Below are positions 15,371 through 23,623 of a DNA stretch of 32,021 nucleotides, in pieces. The position numbers and the translations under genes were made by a program. Under the pieces are notes generated by a model. It had not been told where the DNA came from. It saw only the letters and a list, made by a program, of their open reading frames with translations, and ran no database searches. Within the stretch, counting starts at the first letter, position 1. Every line of letters starts with the position of its first letter. Source of the DNA: Clostridiales bacterium UBA4821 (GTDB lineage: Bacteria > Bacillota > Clostridia > Acetivibrionales > UBA4821); the NCBI GenBank assembly GCA_002402315.1, contig DHFP01000072.1, positions 1 to 32,021 of the forward strand. The letters are read 5' to 3'.

Positions 15371-15665
15371 TACTCATATTCTCCTGTACAATTTTAACCA
15401 GTTCAGCAATAAATTCACCGATAAGAGGAAGGTTTAGCCTTACAGCCCACCTTAGAGCATACAAAATGATTGCACCTAGTATGGTGAACCCTACAGCCAT
15501 ACCAAAGCCTCGAATAAGACCTACAATGAAGTTAGCCCATAGCATTCTTCTAGGATGTTCAATCATCTCAACATACTCGGCAATCTTCATTTTATCCATC
15601 TCGCTGGATATTTCATCAACCTTTTCTTCAATTCTGTTAATTGTCTTCTTTTTAAAAAACCACAT
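15360..15665 (-). CDS. DUF5665 small membrane protein
   Basis: 101-residue protein recognised as DUF5665, a family of unknown function in Firmicutes. A basic, helical N-terminus (FFKKKTINRIEEKVDEISSE) with coiled-coil character precedes EYVEMIEHPRRMLWANFIVG, a hydrophobic region of one or two helices (about 48-70), and an amphipathic tail. ATG 15665 follows GCAGGAG. The final codons (KER) and the TGA stop are read from the terminal repeat of the MITE-like element, so the native C-terminus may have been altered by a few residues. A terminator for the upstream GGDEF gene separates the two units. Confidence 0.85.
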   Translation of the reverse strand: MWFFKKKTINRIEEKVDEISSEMDKMKIAEYVEMIEHPRRMLWANFIVGLIRGFGMAVGFTILGAIILYALRWAVRLNLPLIGEFIAELVKIVQENMSKER

Positions 15666-15721
15666 AACTCCTGCAACGCAAACTATTTTTTTAAGATTAT
15701 TAATTTTTTTAAGAATTACCT

Positions 15722-15760
15722 AAAAAAATAATCCCGATAGATTTATTCTAACCGGGAATT
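15722..15760 (-). terminator. Terminator of the nth / FtsA-like / GGDEF unit
   Basis: On the minus strand AATTCCCG pairs with CGGGATT and is followed by ATTTTTTTA. The inner sequence also pairs in part. It lies about 40 bases after the GGDEF stop codon. Confidence 0.8.
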
Positions 15761-15796
15761 ATAGTTATTATGATTTTTCAAATAAAACTACAAAAA

Positions 15797-17467
15797 CTAA
15801 AATAATTGCTCCTTTGAAACCTTAACTTGATTTCTGCCCGTGCCTTTTGCTTCATATAAAGCCCTATCTGCAGCTTTCACCATGTTTTCTTCACCAAAAG
15901 CATTTTCAGGATAATTTGATACTCCAAAGCTTGCTGTAATAGTTAAACTTATACTTCCGCTAGTAATGGTCGTAGCTTCAATCTTTTTCCTTAAAACTTC
16001 ACATGTTTCTTCTGCTCTTTTTAAATCCATATTCGGAAAAAGAATAATGAACTCTTCCCCTCCGTATCGCGCAATCATATCCGACCTTCTAATTGAATTT
16101 TTTATTACAGAAGTAACTATCTTTAGAACTTTATCACCTATTAGATGCGAATATGTATCGTTAACCTTTTTAAAATGGTCAATATCGAATATGACCAGAG
16201 AAAGGGGGTAGTCATGTTCATGGGCAATCTTAAGTTCTTTGGACAGCCTTTCCTGGAAATAAAGCCTATTGTATATGCCTGTTAATCCGTCGGTAGTAGC
16301 TAATTCCTTCATTCGTTTATATAATTCAAGATTCTCAATGGATGTCGATAATTGATGCCCAATCAGCATTATTAATTTCTGATTCTCATCATGGAACTTG
16401 TTAAACTCATTACTCTCAATAAGAACCATACCATATTTTTTCTTGGTTGTACTGATAGGCATACACGCAAATGACTTAACATCCCGGCCCCTTACAAATT
16501 CGTAATCGTCAGAGGATTCAACAAAATTAACCACAAAAGGTGTTCCGTTTTCAATTATGTCAAATATAATATCGTTGTTAATATTTTTTTTCAGCTTTTG
16601 CAGATTATCCTCATTTATAATATTGGTATTTTGAATCTCTAATGAACCTCTTTTGGGTTCAAAGAGAAATATAGTTGAATAATCGGCTTCTATTATCTCA
16701 ATAATGGTTTCATTCATAAATTTCATTAAGCCATTTATATCATATATCGAACCAACAATACTGCTAATATGATGAAACTCATAATATTTATTCAAGATCA
16801 GTTTAAGCTCTTCGTTAATGTCTTCAAGGTTTATTATTTTTTCTTTCATCTTTTCATTCTTTTCGTCTGAACCTTTTAACAGTTCCAACGCCTGTTCCTT
16901 CTCTTTAATTATACTCTGGTAATCATCCTCATTCCTTTTGTTATCATCATACTTCTCTTGCGAAATTTTTGCCATCACATACCATCCAGCAGCACTTGAT
17001 GCAATAAGTAATAAAAATGATATATATTCAGCTTGAATTCTATTACTCAACCCTCCGGTTAATCCAACAAAGAATATGGAAACGAGAAAGGACAGCAGGG
17101 TGGCATGCATCCCAACCTGCTGTCCTTCCAAAACAGTAACTATAATAACCATCCCAAGAATAAAGCCGGCTATCCAGGGGCTAAAACTTAAATAAAAGAA
17201 AGCAAAGCAAACCAATAACACTTCAATCAATCTTGATCGGAGGTAAAAATAGTCCAACTCATATACGCCAAAGTCCAATAGAAACTTCCTAATCAGATTT
17301 ATTGATGCAAAAATACCAAGAAATATAGTATCTTTTAGAAAGTTACTAGGACTAAAGTTTATTATACAATCTTTTATCACAACATAAATCAGTATTATAG
17401 CCAGGAAATACCATGTAAATGTTGTAAAGTACCTCTCTTTAGGAGAACCCTTTATCACTTGTTTCAC
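15797..17467 (-). CDS. Membrane GAF-GGDEF protein (putative diguanylate cyclase)
   Basis: 556-residue inner membrane signalling protein that probably makes cyclic di-GMP. Five to six hydrophobic helices occupy residues about 15-165, followed by a charged coiled coil (about 175-235), a GAF-like sensor (about 240-380), then GGDEF (about 385-550). The active site reads RYGGEEF, and RRSD just upstream fits the inhibitory I-site, suggesting product feedback. No EAL or HD-GYP domain is present. The start is GTG 17467, 4 bases after the stop of the FtsA-like gene, with AAGGGTG upstream. That spacing indicates an operon with the FtsA-like gene and nth. Input to the GAF domain is unknown. Confidence 0.93.
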   Translation of the reverse strand: MKQVIKGSPKERYFTTFTWYFLAIILIYVVIKDCIINFSPSNFLKDTIFLGIFASINLIRKFLLDFGVYELDYFYLRSRLIEVLLVCFAFFYLSFSPWIAGFILGMVIIVTVLEGQQVGMHATLLSFLVSIFFVGLTGGLSNRIQAEYISFLLLIASSAAGWYVMAKISQEKYDDNKRNEDDYQSIIKEKEQALELLKGSDEKNEKMKEKIINLEDINEELKLILNKYYEFHHISSIVGSIYDINGLMKFMNETIIEIIEADYSTIFLFEPKRGSLEIQNTNIINEDNLQKLKKNINNDIIFDIIENGTPFVVNFVESSDDYEFVRGRDVKSFACMPISTTKKKYGMVLIESNEFNKFHDENQKLIMLIGHQLSTSIENLELYKRMKELATTDGLTGIYNRLYFQERLSKELKIAHEHDYPLSLVIFDIDHFKKVNDTYSHLIGDKVLKIVTSVIKNSIRRSDMIARYGGEEFIILFPNMDLKRAEETCEVLRKKIEATTITSGSISLTITASFGVSNYPENAFGEENMVKAADRALYEAKGTGRNQVKVSKEQLF

Positions 17468-17471
17468 ACCC

Positions 17472-19661
17472 TTAGTTTTGATCCCAGGTTATTTCAATAA
17501 CATCTCCATGTGTTATAGTGTCGGTAAAACCAGCTTCCCTCCCATTTAGTCTGAAAGCTACAGATCCTTTTACTTTTGTCATATCAAAATCAATACTATT
17601 AAATACATCTAAAAACATGTAATCATTCTTGTTACCATCAATAACAATACTCTTACCATTAACCGAAACTGTAATAATCCTTCCACTTTTTGTATAGATT
17701 TTGCCCTCACTGGCATCCATAGAATCTACTACTACGTCCTGATTCTTAATACTGTCAGACTGTTTACTGTTCATATATTCTTCATACTGGTCAATATCAT
17801 AATCCTGCTCTAAGATTGGTACTGCTTCTTCATATGCACTCATATCATTAATGCTGTTTTCAATAAACTCTATTATGTCGCCGTTACAAAGTGAATAATC
17901 TCTGCTGACTTCTTTACCGTTTACTATTATTTTGTATCTAGAAACATCCATCTCAAGTGATCCGGCAAAGTCTTCCGCTGCATTGATTATTGAATAATTA
18001 ACTTTGTCTCCTTCACGGATAAAGGTAGAAGAATCAGCAACATTGCCATTTATTGTTACCTTATGAGTAATATCTATTGTAAGCTTGTTATAAACAACTT
18101 TCTTTTCGTTTAAGTCGATAACATCTCCGATAGCCGGTTTTGCAGGCTTACCATCAACTGCAGGAGTTACATCAATGATATCACTTGGCTGCAATAGTGT
18201 TTCCATGTTTGCTTGCTCACCATTCACAGTAATAACCGCAGCCTTACCAAATTCACCCCTAATGGTTTTCTTTTCTCCATTTATTTCAAATGTAACACTC
18301 TTGCCGGTTCTTCCAATTAACTGTCTCGGATCAAAACCTACTAAAATTAAAGCATCCGCAACATTTAGCTTTTTAGAGTTGAATAGTCTTATCTTCTTAC
18401 CATTCAAGGTAACACTTAAAAAATCATGTTCTTTCTGCTGCATAGAATTAACGGCAATGCCTAGAGGTGTAATAGCCTCAGGTCCAGCTAATTTCTTACC
18501 TGAGAACTTAACCGACTGTATCATATCTCTTCCTCTGACCACAACCCTTTCAAGAGACAATCCCAATCTTTCGGACAGCACTTCTGTAAGTCCCCTTATC
18601 TGGCTTCCACCTCCAACACAGAAAACAGCATTTGGAGCCTTTTGATTATACTCAAGTATTTTCTCGGCAATGATTTCTCCCAAGTGAACAATACTTTCCT
18701 GAATAACCTTGAATATTTCCTTCTTATCAACCTGTCTTTTCATTCCAAGAACATCAGTAAATTTTACATTCTTTTCATCTTCATTATTTAGTTTTAGTTT
18801 TATGGATTCGGCTGTATTAAAGTCAATAAGATAGTGATGTGCTATCTTCTCGGTAATCTCATCTCCGGCCACCGGCGCCATCGCATAACCAATGACAGCC
18901 CCGTCTTTCGTAATAGCAATATCGGAAGTCCCTGCACCAATATCAACCAATGCCAGATTCAAGAGCCTCAGATTTGGAGGAATACACACATTAATTGCAG
19001 CAATTGGCTCAAGTGTTAAGTTTATCACCTCAAGTCCAACTCTATTCATTACAGTATACAAACTATCTATTACAACATGAGGCAGGAATGTTGCTAATAC
19101 TTCGGCGCCAATACTTTTCCCTTTATGCCCAAGCAGGCTTGAAATTACATATCCGTTTAGATAATATGATATAATACTATATCCAACGCAGTAGAAAACA
19201 ATCTTCTCTTCTTGCTTCTGCTCAGATTCAAGCTGTAATTGAGCCTGTTGAATAGCTTCCAGTTCCAGACTGCTGACCATTTCCTTGGTCGCTTCTTTAT
19301 TGGGCTCAAGCGCTCTTTCGACCTTTACCGAATATGTCTTGAGAACACGACCAGCAGCTGCTATAGCAACTCTTTCAAGCTTTCCACCAATTTTTCTTTC
19401 AAGCTTCTCCTTAATACCCGAAACGATTTCAGCCACCAGGGTAATATCATGGATTTGCCCATCAAGCATAGCCCTGTTCTTATGTTCAATTATTTCAACA
19501 GCTAGAACCTTGAACTTTCCATTCTCCTCTATTCCTACAACGCCAACTACAGTTCTAGTTCCAATGTCTAAAGCAAAGATTAGATCTTCCTGATTAAACT
19601 TTTGTTTCTCATTAGTTCTTTCTTCTACAAGTACCGTCTTCTTATTGATCTCGTGTGCCAT
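17472..19661 (-). CDS. FtsA/PilM-like actin-fold ATPase with long C-terminal repeat region
   Basis: 729 residues from ATG 19661, preceded by GGAGG (the in-frame TTG at 19673 would overlap this site). The first 370 residues form an actin-like FtsA fold: phosphate 1 loop FALDIGTRTVVGVVGI, phosphate 2 VDIGAGTSDIAI, adenosine loop VFCVGGGSQIRGL, with an SHS2-type insert between. True FtsA has about 420 residues and ends in a membrane-binding helix. Here a further 300 residues carry at least four similar units with a VNG turn and a closing GD(x)I(E/D): EINGEKKTI, VTVNGEQANMETL..PSDIIDV, VTINGNVAD..GDKVNY, IIVNGKEVS..NGDIIEF, and FRLNGREA..HGDVIEITW. They look like beta-grasp-type small domains, though that fold is inferred. 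No FtsZ gene is adjacent. It is probably a cytoskeletal or assembly ATPase distinct from the divisome FtsA. Confidence 0.88.
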   Translation of the reverse strand: MAHEINKKTVLVEERTNEKQKFNQEDLIFALDIGTRTVVGVVGIEENGKFKVLAVEIIEHKNRAMLDGQIHDITLVAEIVSGIKEKLERKIGGKLERVAIAAAGRVLKTYSVKVERALEPNKEATKEMVSSLELEAIQQAQLQLESEQKQEEKIVFYCVGYSIISYYLNGYVISSLLGHKGKSIGAEVLATFLPHVVIDSLYTVMNRVGLEVINLTLEPIAAINVCIPPNLRLLNLALVDIGAGTSDIAITKDGAVIGYAMAPVAGDEITEKIAHHYLIDFNTAESIKLKLNNEDEKNVKFTDVLGMKRQVDKKEIFKVIQESIVHLGEIIAEKILEYNQKAPNAVFCVGGGSQIRGLTEVLSERLGLSLERVVVRGRDMIQSVKFSGKKLAGPEAITPLGIAVNSMQQKEHDFLSVTLNGKKIRLFNSKKLNVADALILVGFDPRQLIGRTGKSVTFEINGEKKTIRGEFGKAAVITVNGEQANMETLLQPSDIIDVTPAVDGKPAKPAIGDVIDLNEKKVVYNKLTIDITHKVTINGNVADSSTFIREGDKVNYSIINAAEDFAGSLEMDVSRYKIIVNGKEVSRDYSLCNGDIIEFIENSINDMSAYEEAVPILEQDYDIDQYEEYMNSKQSDSIKNQDVVVDSMDASEGKIYTKSGRIITVSVNGKSIVIDGNKNDYMFLDVFNSIDFDMTKVKGSVAFRLNGREAGFTDTITHGDVIEITWDQN

Positions 19662-19696
19662 CTTTACCTCCAAAAAATTTAATCTGTATCATTATA

Positions 19697-20329
19697 TCAT
19701 TTAAATACTACATTGGTAAAGTCACAATGTTCTTTAATTTTACATTTTTTACACTCCGGTTTTTTAGCATGACATGTCTGTCTACCGTGATAAATAAGCA
19801 AATGGTGAAGTTTTATCCATAACTTTTCTGGAAATTGTTCCATTAATTGTTTTTCTGTTTTTTCGACATCACTGGCATTAACCAGTCCTATTCTGTTAGA
19901 GATCCGGAATACATGAGTATCTACAGGCATTGCCGGAATGCCAAAGGCATTACTTAAAACGACGCCGGCAGTCTTTCTTCCCACTCCCGGTAAATCAACC
20001 AGCTCCTCCATCGTATCCGGAACCTTTCCGTTGTGCTTTTCCAGAAGGATTTTGCAGGTTTCTATTATGTTTTTACTTTTATTTTTATATAGACCACAGG
20101 ACTTTATCATTTCACCTAGCCTGTCCTCTCCGGCTTCTATGAAATTCCTGGGGGTTTTGAGTTTTTGAAATAATTCAAAAGTTATTTGATTCACTCTTTT
20201 ATCGGTACATTGAGCCGAAAGCATAACCGCAATAAGCAGCTCGAACGGGTTACTGTGCTTAAGCTGGCAGTATACGTCAGGGTAGGCTTGTGATAGTAGT
20301 TCGAATATAATTTCTTGCTTGTGCCGCAT
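19697..20329 (-). CDS. nth: Endonuclease III
   Basis: DNA glycosylase/AP lyase that removes oxidised pyrimidines in base excision repair. 210 residues, the family's normal length. The helix-hairpin-helix LPGVGRKTAGVVLSNAFG contains the catalytic Lys, and PVDTHVFRISNRIGL contains the catalytic Asp. The C-terminal iron-sulphur loop CHAKKPECKKCKIKEHC has the expected C-x6-C-x2-C-x5-C spacing. It is first in a minus-strand unit with the FtsA-like gene (35 bases apart) and the GGDEF gene. The grouping has no evident functional logic. Confidence 0.97.
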   Translation of the reverse strand: MRHKQEIIFELLSQAYPDVYCQLKHSNPFELLIAVMLSAQCTDKRVNQITFELFQKLKTPRNFIEAGEDRLGEMIKSCGLYKNKSKNIIETCKILLEKHNGKVPDTMEELVDLPGVGRKTAGVVLSNAFGIPAMPVDTHVFRISNRIGLVNASDVEKTEKQLMEQFPEKLWIKLHHLLIYHGRQTCHAKKPECKKCKIKEHCDFTNVVFK

Positions 20330-20741
20330 AATTTTTACTCCTATATTTTAGTGATCAGTTGATATATAAAAAAATTTTCGCTTTCTTAAACAATTCTATT
20401 AGTTTATAGGGTAAAATTCAATGAAAAATGCTAAGAAATACAGCTTATATAATACTATGTGTTTTATGTGTCTTTATGTGCATTTGTGTAGAAATTGGTG
20501 TAGATATTTCTTTACTTGAACTTCTAAAGATGATAAAATTAAAGGTAACAATTGTCTTTTTTTTAAATGATTCAGTAGATTCAATATTCCAACCAGAATT
20601 CTGGTTAGAAAGTATAAACAGGAGGTGGTTTTACAGGATTCTGTAGTTTCACAGGAAACAAGAAAAGTAAGGTAGCAAACTATTGATACAGTAGCATAGT
20701 TCAAATTCTTGAGGTAAAATATAAACAAAGGAGGAGTTATA
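20330..20741. other. Intergenic region between divergent nth and cdd
   Basis: AT-rich DNA with promoters presumably for both flanking genes, although I could not fix either. A perfect 16-bp palindrome AACCAGAATTCTGGTT lies at 20591-20606. An open frame of 72 codons at 20428-20646 has a hydrophobic start but no ribosome binding site and no recognisable similarity, so I do not call it. No RNA family was recognised. Confidence 0.45.
20591..20606. promoter_or_regulatory. Palindromic possible operator upstream of cdd
   Basis: AACCAGAATTCTGGTT is a perfect palindrome. It extends to 24 bases with one mismatched pair. It is about 136 bases upstream of the cdd start and could be a dimeric repressor site. 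No regulator gene is adjacent. Confidence 0.3.
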
Positions 20742-21227
20742 ATGTCCGTATGTAAAAATTTAAAAGGAAGTTTTAAATTAACCGAAGTATATCCGGTAGA
20801 GGCTCTTCCGATGGAAGTAAAGGCTTCTATCAATTCTGTTCTGGAGGCCAGAAAAAAAGCTTACGCTCCATATTCCGGTTTTCTGGTAGGAGCAGCCATT
20901 ATTACAGAATCAGGAAAGGTCATAACCGGCTCGAACAATGAAACCATCAACCATGACGGTTATTGTGCAGAAGCAACTGCAATCGGTAATTGGAACGATG
21001 CTGGAGCAGAAAAAGCAGCGTACATCATAACTGCTGGAGCACCCAATACTGGCGAACCTGACGCAAATGAATTCGCCACCCCGTGTGGAAGATGCCGTCA
21101 AAGATTAGTTGAGCGTTTTGACCTAGAAACACCTATAATCTGTTTGAATCAGACATTCGATAGTTTTCGTCTTTTTACGCCGGGCTTTCTACTTCCATTT
21201 GCATTCTACCCAAAATGCCTCGTGTAA
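20742..21227 (+). CDS. cdd: Cytidine deaminase-like zinc enzyme
   Basis: 161-residue deaminase, probably converting cytidine or deoxycytidine to uridine forms in pyrimidine salvage. Zinc and catalytic residues are plain: YCAEATAI gives Cys75 and Glu77, and TPCGRCRQ gives Cys115 and Cys118, the three-Cys pattern of the tetrameric class. YAPYSGFLVGAA is the usual substrate-binding start. ATG 20742 follows AAAGGAGGAG with good spacing. The protein has an N-terminal extension of about 27 residues and a long loop (APNTGEPDANEFATP) compared with the typical 130-135, so it is a divergent subgroup. It is the only intact plus-strand gene in this half of the window, convergent with glgA. Confidence 0.85.
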   Translation: MSVCKNLKGSFKLTEVYPVEALPMEVKASINSVLEARKKAYAPYSGFLVGAAIITESGKVITGSNNETINHDGYCAEATAIGNWNDAGAEKAAYIITAGAPNTGEPDANEFATPCGRCRQRLVERFDLETPIICLNQTFDSFRLFTPGFLLPFAFYPKCLV

Positions 21228-21240
21228 AACTCTCACAAGT

Positions 21241-21278
21241 ATATTAAAAAGCCGAAGAAATCTTCGGCTTTTTAATAT
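21241..21278. terminator. Bidirectional terminator between cdd and glgA
   Basis: A perfect 18-bp stem (21241-21258 with 21261-21278) with a two-base loop. The core is AAAAAGCCGAAGA / TCTTCGGCTTTTT, giving a T-run on both strands, as expected between convergent genes. Confidence 0.92.
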
Positions 21279-21294
21279 ATAAAAAATAATTTTA

Positions 21295-22776
21295 TTACAA
21301 CTCTTTTCTACCAGTATTCTTCTCCATAGCCCTATAATAAAGCTTTATATACTCTCCGGCTGAATGCTCCCAGGAATAATCCTCCTGCATCGCCCTCTTT
21401 ACCAGCTCTTTCCATCCTTCCGGTTCTTTTCTGTAATACTCTACAGCCCTGTTGATTGTTTTCAAAAGCTCTTTCGGGGAATACTCCTTAAAAGAAAATC
21501 CATTTCCCTCTCCGGTTTTCGGATTGAAGTCTTTTATGGTGTCAGCTAGTCCTCCTGTCGCTCTAACTATCGGTATGGTTCCATACCTTAAGCTTATTAA
21601 CTGTCCTAATCCACAAGGTTCAAACCTTGACGGCATTAGAAACATGTCGCATCCGGCATAAATCTTTTGAGCCAGATCTGCATTAAAGCCTAAAAAGACT
21701 CCTACCTTTTTAGGGTATTTCTTCCGGATATCCTTGAACAGGTTTTCAAAGTATTCATCGCCTGTCCCAAGCAGGACAAATTGCAGGTCATATTTCATTA
21801 TCTGGTCAAAAGCTTCACACATCAAATCAAGACCCTTTTGTCCTACCAACCTTGAAATCAGCCCCATTACAGGAAGATCAGACCTCGGTAATCCCATCTC
21901 TTTCTGAAGCCTATATTTGTTTTCTTTTTTATCATTAACCGAATCTGCATCATAGTTTTTATAAATTCTCGGGTCGGCCGCAGGATTAAACTCCTCATAA
22001 CTAATCCCATTGACAATACCATATAAGTCTTTTGACCTCTGTTTGAGAAGTCCCTCGAACCTTTCACCATATTCCTCAGTTTGAATCTCTTTAGCATAAG
22101 TTTCACTGACTGAATTTATTATGTCCGCGTAATTCAAACCTGCCTTAGTGAAACTTACCGTTCCGTAAAACTCAGCTTTTTCCGGAGTAAAATAACTTTT
22201 GTCTAATCCCAGGTGTTTTAGCGTATCTTCCGAATAATTTCCCTGATACTGAAGGTTATGCACTGTATATACTGTTGAAATATTTGAATAGAAAGGATTC
22301 TGCTTGTACTTTTCCTTTAACAGCAAACATATGCCACCGGACTGCCAATCATTGCAGTGAATAACATCCGGTTTAAAATCAATTATGGGCAGCATTTCTA
22401 AAACTGCCTTATCAAAGAAAGCAAACCTCTCAGCCTCATCAAAGTAACAGTATAGATGTTCTCTATCAAAATATTGGTAATTATCTATTAAATAGACAGG
22501 AATCTTATTATCATTTCCCTTTTCAGTAAAGCTGATGTTTGATTTTCTAATAATACAGGTTTCTTTTCTCGAGTCCATTAAAATTGAGAAGTCTGCTACA
22601 TACTCATGTTGACCGGCAACTTTTCTGTATCTGGGCATAGCTACCCTTACATCATGCCCTTTAGCAAATAACGCTTGAGGAAGTGAACCAGCTACATCAG
22701 CCAGTCCTCCTGTCTTGGCAAATGGAGCAACTTCAGCTGAAACTATCAGTATCTTTAGTTTCTTATTTTCTGGCAT
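21295..22776 (-). CDS. glgA: Glycogen synthase (ADP-glucose type)
   Basis: GT5 family glucosyltransferase that extends alpha-1,4-glucan chains from ADP-glucose. ATG 22776 is chosen because AAAGGAGG lies seven bases upstream; a GTG 24 bases earlier would start before that site. 493 residues, close to the usual 475-485. The ADP-glucose-binding KTGGL is at residues 21-25 (VAPFAKTGGLADVAGSLPQ), and the C-terminal Rossmann domain has SRLVGQKGLDL and PSRFEPCGLGQLISLRYG. No other glg genes (glgC, glgB) are in the window, so it is separated from the usual cluster, at least on this side. Confidence 0.97.
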   Translation of the reverse strand: MPENKKLKILIVSAEVAPFAKTGGLADVAGSLPQALFAKGHDVRVAMPRYRKVAGQHEYVADFSILMDSRKETCIIRKSNISFTEKGNDNKIPVYLIDNYQYFDREHLYCYFDEAERFAFFDKAVLEMLPIIDFKPDVIHCNDWQSGGICLLLKEKYKQNPFYSNISTVYTVHNLQYQGNYSEDTLKHLGLDKSYFTPEKAEFYGTVSFTKAGLNYADIINSVSETYAKEIQTEEYGERFEGLLKQRSKDLYGIVNGISYEEFNPAADPRIYKNYDADSVNDKKENKYRLQKEMGLPRSDLPVMGLISRLVGQKGLDLMCEAFDQIMKYDLQFVLLGTGDEYFENLFKDIRKKYPKKVGVFLGFNADLAQKIYAGCDMFLMPSRFEPCGLGQLISLRYGTIPIVRATGGLADTIKDFNPKTGEGNGFSFKEYSPKELLKTINRAVEYYRKEPEGWKELVKRAMQEDYSWEHSAGEYIKLYYRAMEKNTGRKEL

Positions 22777-22941
22777 TTTACAACCTCCTTTAGTTGGCAC
22801 TCACCTACTGCTAATTGTAAAGCCTTATAACTATATTACTGAAACCATTAACTGGTAAAACACCTTATGATATATTCAAATCACATCTATTATACTAAAC
22901 TATTATATGTATTTACTATACTTAATGTTTTTTATTTAAAA

Positions 22942-22979
22942 ATTAATGCCAGGTTTAAAGTACCTGGCATTAATTTTTA
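22942..22979 (-). terminator. Terminator after the single-domain response regulator
   Basis: ATTAATGCCAGGT (22942-22954) pairs perfectly with ACCTGGCATTAAT (22962-22974) around seven bases. T-runs follow on both strands. On the minus strand it follows the regulator gene by about 35 bases. Confidence 0.85.
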
Positions 22980-23008
22980 TCACTATTGATCATAGTTTTA
23001 CATTGGTC

Positions 23009-23461
23009 TTAAGCCTGTTCTTTTTTCTTGTTGATAAAATTATCTATAATTTTGTTGGCCTGAGCTAGTTCAAGATTAACTCTTCGATAATTTAGCGCAG
23101 CCTTTATTGCATTTGAAAACAGAAGCTGATCTATCTGTGTAATTGGCTTGAAATAATAACCGTAAACATTATATTTCAAAACTTCTTGAACTGTATCAAT
23201 ATCAGTCATACCTGAATAAACAATTACCGGTATGCTCGAATATTCTTCATGGTCTTTTAACCAATTCAGGAATTCAAAGCCATCCATTACCGGCATCTGT
23301 AAATCCAGTATTATCATATCTACCGGCTTAGATTTTAAGATATTAATAGCTTCTTGACCGTTAAAAGCTACCAGCGGATTATAATTAAAGTCTTCTATGC
23401 AATACTTAACACTAATTTGGTGAATCAAGTTGTCATCAGTAATTAAAATATTAAAAATCAT
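23009..23461 (-). CDS. Single-domain response regulator (CheY-like receiver)
   Basis: A 150-residue protein made up almost wholly of a receiver domain, with no DNA-binding output. Phosphorylation site Asp in IILDLQMPVMDG, acidic pair ITDDN, Ser in VYSGM and Lys in YYFKPI are all present. A C-terminal helix of about 30 residues (LELAQANKIIDNFINKKK) may mediate partner binding. ATG 23461 has TTGGAGTG at suitable spacing; an in-frame ATG at 23467 is too close. It is a lone gene between rbgA and glgA with its own terminator. A kinase partner is not visible, so its output is unknown. Confidence 0.9.
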   Translation of the reverse strand: MIFNILITDDNLIHQISVKYCIEDFNYNPLVAFNGQEAINILKSKPVDMIILDLQMPVMDGFEFLNWLKDHEEYSSIPVIVYSGMTDIDTVQEVLKYNVYGYYFKPITQIDQLLFSNAIKAALNYRRVNLELAQANKIIDNFINKKKEQA

Positions 23462-23623
23462 GGTCATCACTCCAATATGTATGTTTTTTTATATTATAAG
23501 TATTCTATAAAGGATTGCAAAATCCTTCAATATTTTTTATGTTTCTACAAAATATTAAGGAATTTTATTGGGAAATTGTCTCATGAGTTAACATCAGAAC
23601 ACTAATAATCTTCAACTGTTTTG

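Noticed and set aside
18175..18645. 156-codon plus-strand frame
   Set aside because: Antisense shadow of the FtsA-like gene with no ribosome binding site.
20428..20646. 72-codon plus-strand frame with a hydrophobic N-terminus
   Set aside because: No ribosome binding site, low-complexity start, unlikely composition and no similarity; treated as non-coding.
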